The notes under the pieces: generated by a model | Told to the model about the DNA's origin: nothing | The model's input: only the letters and a program-made list of their open reading frames with translations | The model's database searches: none | Position numbers and translations under genes: made by a program | Shown: positions 6,758 to 7,416 of the stretch, in pieces | Numbering within the stretch: position 1 is the stretch's first letter | Layout: each line of letters begins with the position of its first letter | From: GCA-2746795 sp964643965 | GTDB lineage: Bacteria > Chloroflexota > Anaerolineae > Promineifilales > Promineifilaceae | NCBI GenBank assembly: GCA_964643965.1 | Contig: CAZXVH010000165.1 | Span: forward strand, 1 to 7,416 | DNA length: 7,416 nt | Direction: 5' to 3'

Positions 6758-7237
6758 TTAGGACAGGGGATTGGCACGTGTCGACCAATACGCTTGATGG
6801 ATGGCGATGCCTTCTGCTTCCAAAACAGGGCCGATGATGTGCGTGGGGCGCGTGGCTTTGGCTAACAGCTGCCGGCTAGGCACGACAAAATCGCCCCCCG
6901 CAATCTGCCCTAAACTCTCGGCCGAACAACCGTAAACGACGGCCGGGATGCCTGCCCAAAAGATGGCGCCGGTACACATGACGCACGGTTCGGTGCTGGT
7001 GTAGAGGATGCTTTCTGCCAGCGCAGCATAGCCTAGCTGTCGGCCGCCCTGGCTGATGAGATTGAGTTCGGCGTGTTGGGTGACATCACGATTGCTGTGG
7101 ACGGTGTTAACGGCCGTTAACAGTACCTCTCCCTCATGCACCAACAACGCCCCAAAAGGATGGTTGCCATTTGCCACCGCCTGCCGCGCCAACGCATAAC
7201 ATTGCAAAATAAACGGTTCGTGGATTGTGGGAATCAT
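6758..7237 (-). CDS. CDA-fold zinc deaminase, guanine/nucleoside deaminase type
   Basis: The 159-aa protein has the complete zinc site of the cytidine deaminase superfamily: H55-A-E57 (zinc ligand and proton-shuttle Glu) and P84-C85-V-M-C88 (two zinc ligands) in TEPCVMCTGAIFWAGI. HPFGALLV at 26-33 is the usual substrate-side strand. The C-terminal part (AVVYGCSAESLGQ and on) looks more like GuaD-type guanine or nucleoside deaminases than the tRNA deaminase TadA, but substrate cannot be fixed by eye. It is cytosolic and would remove an amino group from a purine or nucleoside. The start ATG (7235-7237) has a weak GGTAGG-like site just upstream. It faces the lipoprotein genes tail to tail and is unlikely to be functionally linked to them. 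A 16-bp palindrome (7106-7121) lies within it. Confidence 0.88.
   Translation of the reverse strand: MIPTIHEPFILQCYALARQAVANGNHPFGALLVHEGEVLLTAVNTVHSNRDVTQHAELNLISQGGRQLGYAALAESILYTSTEPCVMCTGAIFWAGIPAVVYGCSAESLGQIAGGDFVVPSRQLLAKATRPTHIIGPVLEAEGIAIHQAYWSTRANPLS
7106..7121. repeat. 16-bp perfect palindrome around an AACGGCCGTT site
   Basis: GTTAACGGCCGTTAAC is a perfect palindrome inside the deaminase gene, extending the 10-bp repeat by three bases on each side. It encodes LTAVN in the minus-strand frame. It is the longest perfect palindrome of this family in the window. Confidence 0.9.
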
Positions 7238-7252
7238 ATGAGCCTACCATAT

Positions 7253-7314
7253 AGACCCTAAGGGTTTGATAAATCGCAAAGTTGAGTTTCACGAAACCAA
7301 AACCCTTAGGGTCT
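7253..7314. repeat. Perfect 15-bp inverted repeat upstream of the deaminase gene
   Basis: AGACCCTAAGGGTTT (7253-7267) and AAACCCTTAGGGTCT (7300-7314) are exact reverse complements around a 32-nt loop. Each arm holds its own palindrome (ACCCT-A/T-AGGGT), and the loop has GTTTC-AC-GAAAC (7286-7297). The element therefore can fold as one long hairpin or as three small ones. It ends 15 nt upstream of the deaminase start, so it lies in the 5' leader or promoter region of that gene. No T-run, flanking direct repeat or transposase was seen. Positions 7315-7416 beyond it show no gene. Confidence 0.85.
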
Positions 7315-7416
7315 CTCGTGAATTAAGTTGTAGAACTGACATCATGCGCTTTTGCTCTCGGCCAATTCCAATTGTTATGCGGCAGTTTTGGCTGCAAAAA
7401 AGCATACAAATACATG

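Larger units (their letters stand above)
1654..7118. repeat. Dispersed palindrome AACGGCCGTT, ten exact copies
   Basis: Exact 10-bp copies begin at 1654, 3516, 4044, 4521, 5110, 5363, 5495, 5972, 6555 and 7109. Two more sites share the 8-bp core ACGGCCGT (4424 and 5875). All lie inside genes, in more than one reading phase: as acg-gcc-gtt (Thr-Ala-Val) at most sites, and as aac-ggc-cgt (Asn-Gly-Arg) at 5110 and 6555. Four pairs are paralogous positions of the two lipoprotein genes, leaving about six independent sites. Chance alone would give well under one in this length. It resembles the highly iterated palindromes (HIP1) of cyanobacteria in behaviour, with a different sequence. None is present in hypA or hypB. 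Confidence 0.85.

Noticed and set aside
1654..7118. Regularly spaced repeats as a CRISPR array
   Set aside because: The repeated word is a 10-bp palindrome inside coding sequence with uneven spacing of hundreds of bases, unlike repeat-spacer structure.
7253..7314. Inverted repeat as a miniature transposon
   Set aside because: No flanking target duplication is visible and the loop is only 32 nt.
7381..7406. GCAG-TTTTGG-CTGC hairpin followed by A-run near the right end
   Set aside because: The stem is only four pairs and the run is A rather than T on the plus strand, so it does not fit a terminator in either direction.

Overview
The window looks like a bacterial chromosome fragment, probably Chloroflexota (Anaerolineae-like). 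This is inferred from style rather than from a marker gene. The signs are lipoproteins with long Thr/Pro-rich linkers after the lipobox, exported beta-propeller proteins, a secreted protein ending in FLPMITK (close to the Y/FLP-hydrophobic-K/R endings I associate with exported Chloroflexota proteins), and a strongly over-represented palindrome AACGGCCGTT. No rRNA, tRNA, CRISPR array or transposase gene was found.

Layout. Positions 1-95 hold a structured repeat, and 96-256 shows nothing I can name. Positions 257-1290 carry hypA and hypB, two nickel-insertion factors for [NiFe]-hydrogenase maturation, 14 nt apart and surely co-transcribed. The rest of any hyp or hydrogenase locus is outside the window or elsewhere. 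The 112-nt gap after hypB begins with a 7-nt tandem repeat that overlaps the hypB stop.

Positions 1403-6650 carry three same-strand genes for exported proteins. The first is a signal-peptide protein made almost wholly of about 14 Reg_prop-type propeller blades with no kinase part. The second and third are paralogous lipoproteins with a WD40/PD40-like propeller, 11 nt apart. The lipoproteins are a mosaic pair: a similar N-terminus, a 469-bp stretch of 100% DNA identity, a diverged C-terminus, and an AT-rich PsbP-like domain present only in the first. The pair is the most interesting part of the window, because tract boundaries and the domain junction lie at or near AACGGCCGTT sites.

After the third gene a strongly folding element (6661-6724) probably terminates the plus-strand genes. 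It separates them from a convergent minus-strand gene for a CDA-fold (guanine/nucleoside-type) deaminase (6758-7237). Upstream of the deaminase start is a perfect 15-bp inverted repeat (7253-7314) whose arms are themselves palindromic. Positions 7315-7416 show no gene.

The genes do not form one pathway. The hyp pair serves hydrogenase maturation, the three middle genes look like a cell-surface set of unknown ligand, and the deaminase belongs to purine or nucleoside metabolism.
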